The notes under the pieces: generated by a model
Told to the model about the DNA's origin: nothing
Seen by the model: the letters and a program-made list of their open reading frames with translations, nothing else
The model's database searches: none
Made by a program: the position numbers and the translations under genes
Assembly (NCBI GenBank): GCA_034769895.1
Contig: CM068372.1
Span: 381,195,910-381,259,909, forward strand
DNA from: Magicicada septendecula
Taxonomy: Eukaryota > Arthropoda > Insecta > Hemiptera > Cicadidae
DNA: 64,000 nt
Reading direction: 5' to 3'
Shown: positions 23,020 through 34,561 of the stretch, piece by piece
How positions within the stretch are numbered: the first letter of the stretch is position 1
How the letters are laid out: every line of letters begins with the position of its first letter

Positions 23020-24507
23020 AAATGCCGTATCAAAAATATAAATCCGAAAGCGCCTACTTTCAGAGGACTACCAAAGTTACACAAACCTAATATACCAATA
23101 CGTCCTTTAATAAATTATACAACTGCCCCAAGCTATAATGTAGCCAAAAAGCTACAAATAATCATCAAAAACAGCTTAGTAATGGACAACATACATAGCG
23201 TAAAAAATACAATAGGATTTATAAACAAAGTTAAAAACATTAAAGTACTGCCTAACCATAAACTGATATCTATGGACATAGTGAATTTGTATACGAACAT
23301 ACCCGTGCTAGAGACGATAAATATTCTCGAGAGACTTTTAATCAAGACAAATGTCTTAAAACAGATACAAATTGATGAACTTATATTTTTATTGAAAACT
23401 GTTGTGCAACAGAATTACTTTACACACGACAATAAGTTTTTTATCAAGGAAAATGGGCTGGCCATGGGTTCACCGGTGAGTGGAATTTTAGCGGAGATTT
23501 ACATGAATCATTATGAGAACAAGTATATATTATCTGACAAAAACAAGTTATACAATAAAATCATCTCATACACACGGTACGTAGACGACACATTTTTAAT
23601 TTTTGGTGGTACTCTTAGACAGATAGACGGATTGCTTACTTTTTTGAACGGCATAAACAGTAATATTAAATTCACTATGGAAGTAGAACATAACAATATG
23701 TTGAATCTCCTGGACGTAACCACATATAAACGTAATAACCTCCTTAGCTTTAAAATATATAGAAAGCCAACGACAACTGATATAGCCATACATGCTAGTT
23801 CCAATCATCCTTATACACATAAAATGGCAACTTTTAACGCACTGGCACATAGATTGACAAATATACCGATGGACATTAACGAAGACTATAACGATGAAAT
23901 TAATATAATAAAACATATAGCGATAGTGAATGGTTACAATAGTAAAATCATTGATAAAATAATATATAAACACGCTAATAAATTAAAACGATTGGACAAA
24001 GTTAAAGATAAAACCCAATATGTTTCTGCTAGATATAAAAACATACTACCTAATACACTACATAATGAATTAAAAAAGCTAGGGATTATTGTCTCATTCA
24101 GGACCACGAACAAATTAACAAATATACTTAAGCCTAATACCACAGCATTACTAGAGGATTGTTCCGGCGTTTATAGGATCCGGTGTAATGAATGCGATAA
24201 AATCTATATAGGCCAGACGGGGAGAAAATTTTCCGAGAGATTTAAAGAACATTTACCTAAGACGTTCCCCAATACTAATGTATCGCATTACGCACAACAT
24301 CTAATAAACGAAAATCATACATACACTGGATTTAAAGAGAATTTGGAACCTTTACATATAGGTAAAAAGGGTCAACTACTGGATGCTTTAGAGGAATTTG
24401 AAATATACAAGGCCTTAAGAAGAAATAAAAATCAGGTACTTAATGAACAGTTATCATTCAAATCAAATAAACTATATGACACAGCTATGAAAACAAACCG
24501 TGAATAG
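23020..24507 (+). CDS. Penelope-like reverse transcriptase / GIY-YIG endonuclease, 5'-truncated
   Basis: Open from the arm junction at about 23019 to the stop at 24505-24507. The first ATG (23182) gives 441 residues, but homology begins earlier, at APTFRGLPKLHKP near 23053, so the natural start and N-terminus are lost. Numbering from 23182: catalytic Asp in SMDIVNLYTNIP (D32), NGLAMGSPVSG (91-101), catalytic YVDD (133-136), LNLLDVT (174-180), then the endonuclease with GVY (329-331), CNEC (335-338), YIG (342-344), catalytic-type Arg 348 and HY/H (369-373). RT plus GIY-YIG fusion defines Penelope-like elements. Both domains are open without frameshift, but a 5'-truncated copy without its own start is probably not autonomous. 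The CXXC before YIG is usual in this group. Confidence 0.92.
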   Translation, partial: KCRIKNINPKAPTFRGLPKLHKPNIPIRPLINYTTAPSYNVAKKLQIIIKNSLVMDNIHSVKNTIGFINKVKNIKVLPNHKLISMDIVNLYTNIPVLETINILERLLIKTNVLKQIQIDELIFLLKTVVQQNYFTHDNKFFIKENGLAMGSPVSGILAEIYMNHYENKYILSDKNKLYNKIISYTRYVDDTFLIFGGTLRQIDGLLTFLNGINSNIKFTMEVEHNNMLNLLDVTTYKRNNLLSFKIYRKPTTTDIAIHASSNHPYTHKMATFNALAHRLTNIPMDINEDYNDEINIIKHIAIVNGYNSKIIDKIIYKHANKLKRLDKVKDKTQYVSARYKNILPNTLHNELKKLGIIVSFRTTNKLTNILKPNTTALLEDCSGVYRIRCNECDKIYIGQTGRKFSERFKEHLPKTFPNTNVSHYAQHLINENHTYTGFKENLEPLHIGKKGQLLDALEEFEIYKALRRNKNQVLNEQLSFKSNKLYDTAMKTNRE

Positions 24508-24675
24508 CGTGTACGGATCAGTTGAAAGTCGGACTTCGGCCAGTGCACTGGTTCGTTTGTAGCGTGTTCCGATACAGATTGAATGTTCAATGTTAATTTA
24601 TTTAAGTGTGTTATGTGTTTGTGTCGTTGTGAATTTTTAACGAAACCCTAATAATAGGGTAGATTTTGCTTTTAC

Positions 24676-24703
24676 CTGAAGATGGGGATATAAGCCCTGA
24701 AAC
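24676..24703 (+). ncRNA. Hammerhead-like motif in right Penelope 3' UTR
   Basis: CTGAAGA, spacer T, four-pair stem GGGG/CCCT with 7-base loop, then GAAACATG, about 170 bases after the stop codon. Small hammerhead variants are known in Penelope-like elements. This one links the motif to a recognisable coding element here. Confidence 0.65.
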
Positions 24704-24776
24704 ATGTAGTAATTAAAAAGAAAAAGAAGATCACTTAGTGGATAAAATAAGGTAATTATTTATTTAATGGTTTTAA

Positions 24777-24862
24777 ATATTTTGGTTTAATTTCTGCTTT
24801 AATTTGCTTATCCCACAGGATTTACATTTAATTTCATGTTGGATTTACCTTTTAATAATGAA
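24777..24862 (-). mobile_element. 5' continuation of the interrupted LINE
   Basis: Minus strand LWDKQIKAEIKPKYLKTI joins in frame, minus the duplicated site, to KTIVRR at 21848. Further upstream the frame is broken. Confidence 0.65.
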
Positions 24863-24934
24863 TACCATAATTAATACTAATAAATGTGCACGTAACGATA
24901 AATATATACATCAAAGATTTAATATTTTTATGCA

Positions 24935-25632
24935 AAAAACAGAAAAAGATCTCCAGTTAGCAGTTCTCCACTGGAGCCACATATTCAATGAACATAATCT
25001 TAGAATATCAACCTAGAAAATAAATGTATGGCCTTTAGAGGAAAGAATCCGATACATTCCAAGATAATTATAAGCAATTAGGCTATAGAAGAGGTATCTC
25101 ATTTCAATTTTCTAGGGTGCGATGTAACTTATGAGTATGACAGCGAGATCGATATAAAAATAAATATATTTCAAATGATATGCGGTACTGTACACAAACA
25201 CTTGGAAATAAGACAAGGAAAGACAACAATATAAATTTCTATAAAGTAATGGCAACACCTGTTTTAACTTGTGGAAGTGATACTTGAACGATGACGAGAA
25301 ATGAGGAGCGAAGAATACAAACAAGTGAAATTAAGTTCTTGAGAAAAACCAAAGGTTGCACCCTTAGAGAGAGAAGCGAAATGAATATACAGTATAAGAA
25401 ACGAGTTAAATGTGTATTTTATGGCCAGAAGAATAAGAGCTGGACAAATGAAATGGAGGCAGCATATCGAGAGAATGGAAGATATGAGACTACATAAACA
25501 AGTATATAAGGTACAGACCTCAAGGAAGACGAGATGTAGGTAGGCCAAAGAAGAATGGCTTCAATGAACACGGAACAGGCTGGGAAACCTATGACTTGTC
25601 GTGGAGAAGAAGAAGAAGAAGAAAAAGAAGTT
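24935..25632 (+). mobile_element. LINE C-terminal half with GAA tail, plus strand
   Basis: Reading in shifting plus frames: KDLQLAVLHWSHIF, ISHFNFLGCDVTYEYDSEI, CGTVHKHL, FYKVMATPVLTCGSDTWTM, RRIQTSEIKFLRKTKGCTL and GQMKWRQHIERMEDMRLHK, then a run of GAA from 25605. Same family as 43785-44100. Several frameshifts are present. Confidence 0.75.
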
Positions 25633-26074
25633 TTAACATTTTAAAGGACGACAAACTAAAGTTATCTAGAACATTTTAGGTATCCTGTATTGACGTACAA
25701 AAGTGAGTACAGATATGTAAATAAGCAAATAAGCAAGTCTGAGTTCTGACGTAGAGACGGCGCCTTTGCTATTACAGGCTAGCCAAAGTTCACGTAGGAC
25801 ATTAACTAACTTTGCCAACGCCTCATGGAATTCTTCACCCTCAGCTACGCCCACCGGCTACGCCTACATCCCCTTATTCAAATACAGACTCTAACGTTTC
25901 ACGTCCAACTCATTTTATCAATCTACTTTTGACTACTGTCATTTCGCTAGTCTGGTCCGGAGGTCAACGGCTAGACCAGGTACCATGTTCTGTATTCATC
26001 GTTCTGTAAAATTATAATAATAATAACGTTTTATAACGATGTTTCATTATAATTCCATTATAATGACGACGAAA
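25633..26074. other. Unassigned stretch
   Basis: No gene or repeat boundary seen. Confidence 0.3.
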
Positions 26075-26525
26075 GAACTGGAAGTCACGGAAAGGAAATA
26101 TTAAGAAAAAAACTTGGGCCTAATAAAAGATGGAGAACAGTACGGAAGACGCCACAATAATAGCTGTTCACCCATGTTGAGAAAATCACAGACGTAATTA
26201 GAAAAAGAATAATTACTTTCTACGGACATATTCAAAGAATGAATCCTGACAGACTAACAGAGAAAATTTATAACTATTTCAGAAAGCTCAAAATGTCCAC
26301 TACGCGGTTCAAAGAAACAGAAAAAGACGTAGAAGTCTAGATTAATCAAAAAGACATTGAAGAATGCTTGCCACACAAAAAGAAATTAAAAAATGTCCAA
26401 TGTTTTTAGGAAAAACCCAAGAAGAAGACAGATGGCATCTGGACTGATGAAAGGAGGGAGAGACATTGATCAAGAATGAAGGAGATATGGGCCAGGTGCC
26501 AGAGAGAGGAGAAGAAGGGAGGTAC
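26075..26525 (+). mobile_element. LINE C-terminal relic, different family
   Basis: The plus strand gives EKITDVIRKRIITFYGHIQR with MNPDRLTEKIYNYF, then TRFKETEKDVEV and, at the end, SRMKEIWARCQREEKKG. This resembles LINE tails with an RKR.ITFYGH..RM block followed by a MKEIWARR ending. One or two frame breaks. Confidence 0.65.
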
Positions 26526-26578
26526 ATTTTGAACCAAACGTAGTCAACAGTGGCTCATAAAAAAATAACGGTTTGTAA

Positions 26579-26751
<173 letters not shown>

Positions 26752-26772
26752 ATCAAGTTTCTATATGATAGT

Positions 26773-27330
26773 GTTACGACATTACAGAACAGTCTACGTG
26801 TTTATCAAATGTTCCAGTGGAACATCCAGCTGTAATGTGTGTGCGTTCGTGATTCTCAACGCGTTAGCTAGACTGTCCCAGTAGCCGCGCGCACTGTTTG
26901 TTTCAAGGCCGTAATGAATTACGCTCTAACGTCTTCCTTTATTGTTAATGCGTAGTATGGAATATTCTGGTATTTCGGCGGGGTATAAATACAAGTACTC
27001 AGCGACGTTCAGTTCAGTTTGTGTTACGATTTACTGGAATGCGGTTCGTAGTATTATAGTTCAGTTATTGTGGGGCGAGTACACAGTGCGTTTGAGTGAC
27101 GATTTACACAGTGCGATTCGAAGCATTGTGGCGAAGTGTTATGTGTTTTATAATCGTGTGAGACAATTGTAATACAATTGTGTTTTATATTAGTTGACAT
27201 TTTATTGCGTGTGAACAATTTTTATTTGATTTGATGTAAGAGACTATCTTGTTGATTACAAACTGTTGATTGGTGTCTTGTATTTTGCTTTCCACTGTAC
27301 CATATGACGATCAGTAGACCGTCGTACGGG
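26773..27330 (+). mobile_element. LTR-like sequence related to the solo LTRs
   Basis: The last about 170 bases (ATTGCGTGTGAACAAT, GTAAGAGACTATCTTGTTGA, TTTCCACTGTACCATA, CGACGATCAGTAGACCGTCG) match the 3' part of the LTRs at 13856 and 52904. The 5' part is different, starts TGTTACGACATTACAG and has a TATA-like GTATAAATAC at about 26987. Likely a diverged or recombinant LTR. Boundaries are uncertain. Confidence 0.5.
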
Positions 27331-29454
27331 TTGCAGTAAAATAGGAGTTTTTGCAACGTTTTAATTTCGTAAAGATATATTTAATCCTACAATCATGCCT
27401 ACACCATAAAATAGAAGATAGTATAATGGTAGTAGATTTATTTCCCAATTTCTATGATATTAATAGCGATGTTGTGTTGTAACAGAGAGTTACGGATACA
27501 CACATTACATAACACTACACACTATACTAAGGTACGAGGTGTGTTAAAAAAAGACCAAACTTTTTGAATACCATATCATCCGCACAAACAACGCGCTGCG
27601 ACTTTAAGCGCGCCTAGCGATAGTTTTTGACACCAAACTGCCATTTATTCTGTTCCGCTATTAGCACTAGTCTGTAATACACTTTTAGATATAGGCCTTA
27701 TATTACTACTATTTTGTTACTACTTTGCATACTACTTGGCCTACGAGCATGTATAAAGTAAGGGTTTGTCAAATTAAATTATTCAATGACAAAATTAATA
27801 TTTATCACATATCAAATTTTAACAATAGGATATCACACTTACTTTCGTGTACCGACTCTTTAGAATTATCCCAGGGCGCCAGTAATAAATAAACACAATT
27901 TAGTTGTTATTAATTAAGTTTTTTAATAACGATTGCATTCAAATATTACAAAATTTATAATTCAGTACTTCAATCATTTACTATAAAATTTGTTAGTGTT
28001 TATTTCTTAGCAATGGATTCTTAGACTGATTGAGTCACCAAAACAAGATTGACATATAATTGATATTAATAAGCAATATGAAAATGATTGTTCATTTTTG
28101 TTATTTACGTGTTTGTTGAATTACTCTGCGATGCGATGTCATCCATGCTGTGGGTTCCAGGCTGGTGATCAGAAGTATCCGTTGAATAGTTATCCTTGTC
28201 AGGTCGTACTATTTACACTGGTTTCACAAGTATTACACAATTCACTCAACTTGCTTAGTGATAATTACACAGGTGCTGTATACTAATACACTTGTAGAAA
28301 AACACAGTATTTCATTAACAAAGCTAAGTGCGTCTAACACCGGATTGATAACTGCTCTTGATCGACCGTCCCGTACAATGACGTTTCACACATTTAAATC
28401 GCTAGGTAACTCGATTTTTAAACGGTTGATGTTGTATTAATTAAAACTTAGATATTTTACTCGGTTTTAAGTTGATCTTCTTTAGTTGCGCTAGAGTTCT
28501 TCTTATGAACATTTATTAAGTGTTTACGGTGCTAACTTCCGCACAGATTACTATCGCGTTACCGTAACTGATTTACGTGGCGATTGAAATATACTTATTC
28601 AAATTACTGACAAATTTTTAATACAACTAATACGAGTCTTAGCGTTGTGATTTGCCCGTAGACTAAAATAAATATTACGAATCTAATATCTGTAATCTCT
28701 CCGTTGACTGACTTAACTTCTTACTCTACGTATATTTTATACTTCGCTACAAACTACCCTCACTCAATATTGACAAACTACACGCCTATTGGTCTGACTT
28801 ACCGCTAAATTCAAATCTACCCAATCTGTCTAACGAAACAACCCGCGTAAATAGTGACGCTATCCGTTATTCGTCAACTAAATGCGCGTGAACACGTGGT
28901 AGGAAAACTTCGCGTCACTCTGCATCTCACTTTATACGCTCTCTTTCTGAAAAAAATAGCTCCTTTTGTTAGATGCACTTAACTTTTACAATCTTGGTGA
29001 ATGTTTCTTACACCCTAGCAAACAATACAGTTTTATGACGGTCCGTCCCGTCCGTAACTATTTGTAATTTTTTAGCCGACTTACAGGCGTCAACGCAAGG
29101 TCGTCTATTGAATATCTGCCGCTCCCTACTACATATTTTAATGTTTTCTTACTTTAAAAAAAAACCACCGCTTTCTATAAATTTATATTTCTCCCTGGGT
29201 ATCATATGACTTTGTCCCCGTAAAATTGTTGAGAATGCAATTTTCCGTGATAAGTCTTTGATCTATATCAGGTTGAATGGGGATGTGCGCACGCTGGCCG
29301 CCGGATTAGTGACAACGTGATTAAGATAGACTTCGAATAACAACATGTGGCTATGAAACTTTACCGCAAAACTAGGTTAAACCTCTACAGGGACATTCTG
29401 GTTGTTCAGTTAAGCATACGCGGAGGTCTGGGTAAGCCGAACGATTATTTTAAG
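27331..29454. other. Unassigned, possible old mariner body
   Basis: At 27533 TACGAGGTGTGTTAAAAAAA resembles a mariner-type terminal repeat, and 30108-30145 holds a weakly similar inverted sequence. The rest is AT-rich and non-coding as far as I can see. Confidence 0.3.
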
Positions 29455-29765
29455 CATTTTTAAAGAGGCCAAAAACAATGGTTGGTGCAGATCAAAACGA
29501 TGTCGAAGAGTGCTCGTGATGTGGTAATTATAAATCATCGTTTAACTGCCGAGACTTGATAAAAAGGTGCGCATCCATAGGGTCTATAAGATCGTAAAAT
29601 AAAATTTTGATAGAAAAACTTAAATGTATTGTATCACTCAAAAAGTCTTACTGCGTTTGTTGACTGGCGATCAGAAAGAGACCCGTTTTGAAATCGATTA
29701 ACAACTGCGTACCAATGCAAATGGTAATGCCAACTTTAGAATGCAATGGAAATTGCTCTGTAAAG
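29455..29765 (+). pseudogene. Mariner-like transposase relic
   Basis: Broken plus frames give DVEE, RDLIKRCASIGSIRS, ILIEKLKC and RLLTGDQKETRFEI. This is the order of a mariner helix-turn-helix (RR.T.RDLA...ISIGSV..IL.E.L) followed by the RLLT.DQK.TR linker block. The catalytic D..D..D region is not recognisable. Heavily mutated. Confidence 0.5.
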
Positions 29766-29791
29766 ATTTCACGAAGTTAGCAGCAAAATTG

Positions 29792-29792
<1 letters not shown>

Positions 29793-29826
<34 letters not shown>
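29793..29826. repeat. (CA)n microsatellite
   Basis: About 17 CA units. Confidence 0.9.
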
Positions 29827-29829
<3 letters not shown>

Positions 29830-30329
29830 ATGTTAAGATATTCTTTCTCACTTCGTTATCAATCCGCCGGATGTTGTGTCCCTGTAGCCAATACAACGCC
29901 TATAGCTCGAAGGCTGATGATCATGACGGGACGGAGAAAACGGCATTCCGGGGTCAAAACCTATAATTGTGCAAGTTGACGCAGCAATCTATGCGCAGGA
30001 GGATGTGCTACACATATAGTTGGGTCTTCTTTTGAACAAATCTCGTATACTATAAATACACATATTGGTTACATTTAATTACACTTTTTTACAATGCGTT
30101 TGCCCGGTGAAAAGTTCCGGTCCTGACACAGAGGTCGCACTACTAAGCTCCTTATTTTAACCGTGTTGTATTATTTCAATGATTTGTAGCCTTTTAGTTT
30201 CGATGATTTCAAGTCAACGAATTGCTTAATATTAGTGGCACAATCAACCGACTCTTCTGCATCAAACCGCTGGCTTGCAGAATTTAAAATGTGTCGGACA
30301 AGCACAACCCATTCATTAGGACAAAAGGA

Positions 30330-30580
30330 CAAAATTAATTCATTAGGCCTAACACTAATTCATTAATTTCTTCAACTTAAACGTATATTACTAACTGCGC
30401 ACAGACTTATAATTTACATTTAAGTATAAATAGGCCATAATTTTAGTAATGCTATGAAATTAAATCAAAATATAACATGTTCACCTTAGTTATTTTATTA
30501 CACTATGCTTATAGACCTCAGATGCAACGTTGCCACGTTTAATATTCCAGCCTTCTACTAGATCCGGCCATGATTAGGCC
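30330..30580. repeat. Truncated copy of the 31.7-kb TIR element
   Basis: Shares about 250 bp with 31985-32234 (CTTCAACTTAAACGTATA, GTAATGCTATGAAATTA, CTATGCTTATA, GCAACGTTGCCACGTTTAAT and CTTCTACTAGA.CCGGCCATG) and has only the right terminal repeat. Confidence 0.7.
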
Positions 30581-30823
30581 GTATGGCGTTTCGCCATAGG
30601 GACTGATTTTTCCATAAACACCATACATCTCGCTCCCAATCGTCACTCACCGGACACTGAAACAGAAGGCAATTTCGTAACACGTGCGTTCACCCTTTGT
30701 ATTGTTACACTCATCAGTCAGCAATAGGCTTCATTAAGAGAAAATAACACGTCAACTTCTCGACTAATGAAGCCAACAGGACCGTTCTTCAGCCTGGTAA
30801 TAGTTACCTTATTGCGATAAAAG

Positions 30824-30843
30824 ATATATATATATATATATAT
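30824..30843. repeat. (TA)n
   Basis: Ten TA units. Confidence 0.85.
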
Positions 30844-30965
30844 TTCGCTCCCAATCTTTAAGAATGCAATTATGACGAAGACGGATTAGTGGGGTCAAAA
30901 GAATACAATCCACACGAGATATAATTGTTATAACGAAACCAATAACTTCGAATAAGTACAAATCC

Positions 30966-31395
30966 GTCTTCTTCTTCTTCTTCTTCTTCTTCTTCTTCTT
31001 CTTCTTCTTCTTCTTCTTCTTCTTCTTCTTCTTCTTCTTCTCTTCTTCTCCTCTTTAAGGATTAGATTATATAAACCTGTTCCAGGACCATCTCATCGTC
31101 GGACGACCCACGTCTCTTCTCAATGGCTTTATAGTTCAGTGCCGCTTTCGGCAATCGATCCTCTGTCATCCTTTGCAGGTGATCCCACCATTGTCTTCTG
31201 TACATTGAAATAATTTCATTTATGTCCTTAACTTCGAGTTCTTCTCTGATATCTTCGTCCCTTATTCTATCTTGCAATGTATAATTTAAAGTATTTCGAA
31301 GAAACTGGATTTCAGCACTCTGAACCTTGCCGCTTTCCTTTTTTGTCATAACCCACGCCTCACTCGCATAAATCAACGTGGGTATTGCAATTAGG
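30966..31395 (-). mobile_element. LINE C-terminal relic with long (GAA)n tail
   Basis: Minus strand: SEAWVMTKKESGKVQSAEIQ, FLRNTLNYTLQDRIRDEDIR, RRQWWDHLQRMTEDRLPKAA then a frameshift before the GRP box. (GAA)n at 30966-31042 (plus TTC) sits exactly at its 3' end. Same family as 17751-18440, 45655-46062 and 56586-56775. Confidence 0.8.
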
Positions 31396-31743
31396 AAAAA
31401 TCCGTAATATTTGAAAAATAAAAAAAGAAGAATATTACTGTGCGATGGGAGACGCCTGTTTTCGAATTAAAACAGTCACAAACGAGCTTTATTACAACTG
31501 TAGAAGTGTGTATTAAAATTTTTGTAATTATATAAGTGGGGTTTAGAAAAACTCATTTCCTTGCCTTCAGTAATTGGTACTGTTTGTAGACATGGTGTAC
31601 ATTGAACTGACGTAATAGCGTAGAAACGTAATTTAGCGCAATTGATCAACAGTTGAAGCGTTTTAGCGTTGGATAAAACCTCTAATAAGATTTTGTGATT
31701 GTTTTTACGAATTGCGTTTTCACCTCAAAAATCGCGTCGGAGC
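31396..31743. other. Unassigned stretch
   Basis: No gene seen between the LINE and the TIR element. Confidence 0.3.
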
Positions 31744-32234
31744 ATGGCCGACTCTAGTAGAAGCCGGAACATTAAACGTGGCAACACTGGAACCAGCTGA
31801 TATTTGAGGCCGACTAGACGATATCTTAATTTATATATTTCAATAATATAATCAAGTCGCGTCATTTTTAATTGCCGGTTAACAGCAGTTGTATAATCCT
31901 TCATTTTTTGCAGATTGCAAGTTTATTATGTAAAATACCGCTATATTATTTAAGAAATATAATAATTAACTCATTCATATGACACGAATTCAATAATTCG
32001 AACAAAATTAATTCATCAGGCCTAACTCTAATTCTTCAACTTAAACGTATAGTACTAAGTGCGCACAGACCTATAATTTAGATATAGCTACAAATAGGTC
32101 TACTTATGTTTTTAGTAATGCTATGAAATTACATCAAAATACAACATGTTCACTTTAGCTATTTTATTACACTATGCTTATATACCTCAGACGCAACGTT
32201 GCCACGTTTAATGTTTCGGCCTTCTACTAGAGCC
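31744..32234. mobile_element. Non-autonomous TIR element, about 490 bp
   Basis: Inverted ends of about 40 bp: CATGGCCGACTCTAGTAGAA on the left and the complement of CATGGCCGGCTCTAGTAGAA on the right, continuing through GTGGCAAC. The interior is AT-rich and non-coding. No clear TSD, so the superfamily is open. Confidence 0.7.
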
Positions 32235-32496
32235 GGCCATGATCGGACACGTGACAGTGTTGAATCGCCGTGCCGCTGGGTATCAAAGCCGTGGTCGGTA
32301 GAGTTGCAGCAGCACCACTAGCGCGCTCTTTCGGAATAGTAATTTCATATTATTATAATCCAAACTTGTTTGCATGTTGTTCGTATAACGGTCCCACATT
32401 TAAAGGTTATTATCCAGCCCAGCGCAGTGTAGGTTTTTTTTATTTCACTCACACCACGCCCTTCCAGAAAAGAATATAGAAAACGTTTGGGTTATT

Positions 32497-32498
<2 letters not shown>

Positions 32499-32582
<84 letters not shown>
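32499..32582. repeat. (CT)n microsatellite
   Basis: About 41 CT units. Confidence 0.95.
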
Positions 32583-32584
<2 letters not shown>

Positions 32585-33056
32585 TTCCCATAATTATTTA
32601 ACAACTCTTTTTAGTGACACAGAAAATTAATATCATGTGTTGTAACTTTCCAGCACAATAGGACGCTCGGTGACTGTTGAATAGGACACACGCGCATGCG
32701 CGCGCGCACGCAAACGTTTAGGCCTATATAAGCTGGGTAGTTTTTTCACCCAATTGGGATATCTCCCAAAGAGGCAATTAATTCGCTGTATACTTTTTCA
32801 TATACGGAACATACTAGACGATTTGGTCTATATTTTAGTAGACGATTTAGTGCAGGGTTCTATTAGTTTCGCTGAATCAGTGATGTGATTAATCAAAAAT
32901 TACCTGAGTCAAGAAATAAACGCCTTAATTGCCTTAAAAAAATAATTATTATTTTTGTCACTTCTACGATAAACAGAGAAAAGTTCGTCCATTTAAAATA
33001 CGGTTTTAATTTTACCAATGTTGTCGGTCTTGTGACTTAGTCTTGAGTTGCAACGC

Positions 33057-33083
33057 GTTTCGACTGATATACCTCATCATCAG
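33057..33083 (-). ncRNA. Hammerhead-like motif, weak single
   Basis: Minus strand CTGATGA ... GAAACGCG with a poor stem (only TGA/TCA clearly pairs). No mirrored copy. Confidence 0.25.
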
Positions 33084-33249
33084 GTATTATAACGGCGTAG
33101 ATGTCGTCACAACATTAAAAACACGACATACAGGGACATACATAAAACACACAACACTCGAGGCACACAGCGTCTGCGTATAGAACTGATGGTGCCCACT
33201 ATACGAACGGTGTTACTACACTGACCGCTCCATAGTTTAATGTTGTGGT

Positions 33250-33869
33250 CAGTGGCGTATCTAGAATTTGGCTTTGGGGGGTCCGATCGCGTTGGCTTGA
33301 TATAAAATAAAAACACCGTTTTAAAAAAATAATCAATATTGTAATCTTTAAAGTGGTTGAAAAACGTGTGATAACATCCTGAAGTCAATCCTATTAAATT
33401 AAACGGTAATAATACAATATAACCACGTGTTACTGAAACATCGTTTACAAGATACTTATTGACCTTTTACATTTAAAAATGATAACTATAGTTTTAATAA
33501 AAAAATATATATAACGCTCAACTAAGGAAGTTTAAGCTCAACAAAAAATACAATGTTTGAAAATGTTTTAAAGTTTATTTCATCTAGATTGTTTGGCCGT
33601 TTCAATAACAACTTTTTCCGGGGTCACAAAATTTTTCCAAATTTCCTGTTTTTCCTGTATTTCTTAATTCAAACGTGTACGAAAATCCTGTGTTATAAGT
33701 CAATTTTATACTTTAAAAAAGAGTTACTACTATATTAGCGTACGCAGCTGAAAAAATAATTTTAAAATACTGAAAACTGAGAGACTGACAAAATTTCTTG
33801 TAAATTTGTTGACCTTCTGGCTGGAGGTTCGGTCCCGTTCGTCGCTTCCCCCCCCCCGTAAATACGCCC
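33250..33869. mobile_element. Non-autonomous hAT-like element (620 bp)
   Basis: Left end CAGTGGCGTATCTAG and right-end complement CAGGGCGTATTTACGGGG form short terminal repeats. They are flanked by 8-bp near-identical duplications GTTGTGGT (33242-33249) and GTTGTGAT (33870-33877). Eight-base TSDs and CAGNGG ends suit hAT. The interior has no coding capacity. Confidence 0.7.
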
Positions 33870-34397
33870 TGGTTGTGATGACCATATTTTAATGTTGTGG
33901 GGCATACGTATCGAAATTCGTTGTGTTGGTAACTATTCGATGATATTATCTCCCAAGGGGTAGAGATGATATTATCTCTGTAGTTCCGCGGTCATGTCCT
34001 TTTCAAATCATTCGGTTTCACTGTGTGGTTAAGGTTCGAAGCCTTAACTGACTCGAAATGTTTTTGAATTTTTTCCTACAGTCGTTTCAGCCTAAGAGAT
34101 GGTTTGATGCAAACCACGCAGCACCACATAGGTACTCATTTTAATGCGCTATAACTTAAATTTTAAAATGCCCAAACGCCGAACGTTCGTATTGGTTTGA
34201 TAACGAGTAACCTTGTGATAACGGTTTTGTAAGGAATAATTCGTTTATTAATGAATAACACTAGTTAACACCAGGACTTAGGACTCTATTCCGACAACAG
34301 ACTAACTTGTAGAACGTATAACAAACAAACAATATTGCTACTAAATTGAGTTCCCGGACTGTTTGGCTGTGGTCCAATGTTAAAATCCGTACCAGAC

Positions 34398-34429
34398 GTT
34401 TCGGCCGTGCCATCGACGGTCATCATCAG
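34398..34429 (-). ncRNA. Hammerhead-ribozyme-like motif
   Basis: Minus strand CTGATGA, spacer T, imperfect GACCGT/ACGGCC stem, GAAACG. Confidence 0.5.
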
Positions 34430-34529
34430 TGTAAAATTTGAGTTTGCGCTAACGTAGGGCGTTCAGGTTCGAGTCCACAGTACTGTGGTAATTGCTAGTA
34501 GTCCCGTTAGCGCAAACTCTAATTTTGCA

Positions 34530-34561
34530 CTGATGATGGTCATCGATGGCACGGCCGAAAC
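34530..34561 (+). ncRNA. Hammerhead-ribozyme-like motif
   Basis: CTGATGA, spacer T, GGTC../GGCC imperfect stem, GAAACA. Mirror of 34398-34429. Confidence 0.5.

Larger units (their letters stand above)
21849..24776. mobile_element. Penelope-like element, head-to-head double copy with 11-bp TSD
   Basis: The 11-bp direct repeat AATGGTTTTAA (21849-21859, 24766-24776) brackets the element inside a LINE, whose frame reads IKPKYLKTI before and KTIVRRIMTYG after. The element holds a minus copy (21894-23018) and a longer plus copy (23019-24768). Their 3' 1.1 kb form a near-perfect inverted repeat, differing by small deletions totalling 4 nt. Both 3' ends face outward. A 34-base tail at 21860-21893 exists only on the left copy. 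Inverted partial copies are typical of Penelope-like elements. High arm identity suggests recent insertion. Confidence 0.9.

Noticed and set aside
22519..23041. Plus-strand frames opposite the left Penelope copy
   Set aside because: Antisense shadows of the minus-strand endonuclease/linker coding sequence.
23511..24143. Minus frames within the Penelope coding region
   Set aside because: Antisense shadows of the RT/GIY-YIG frame.
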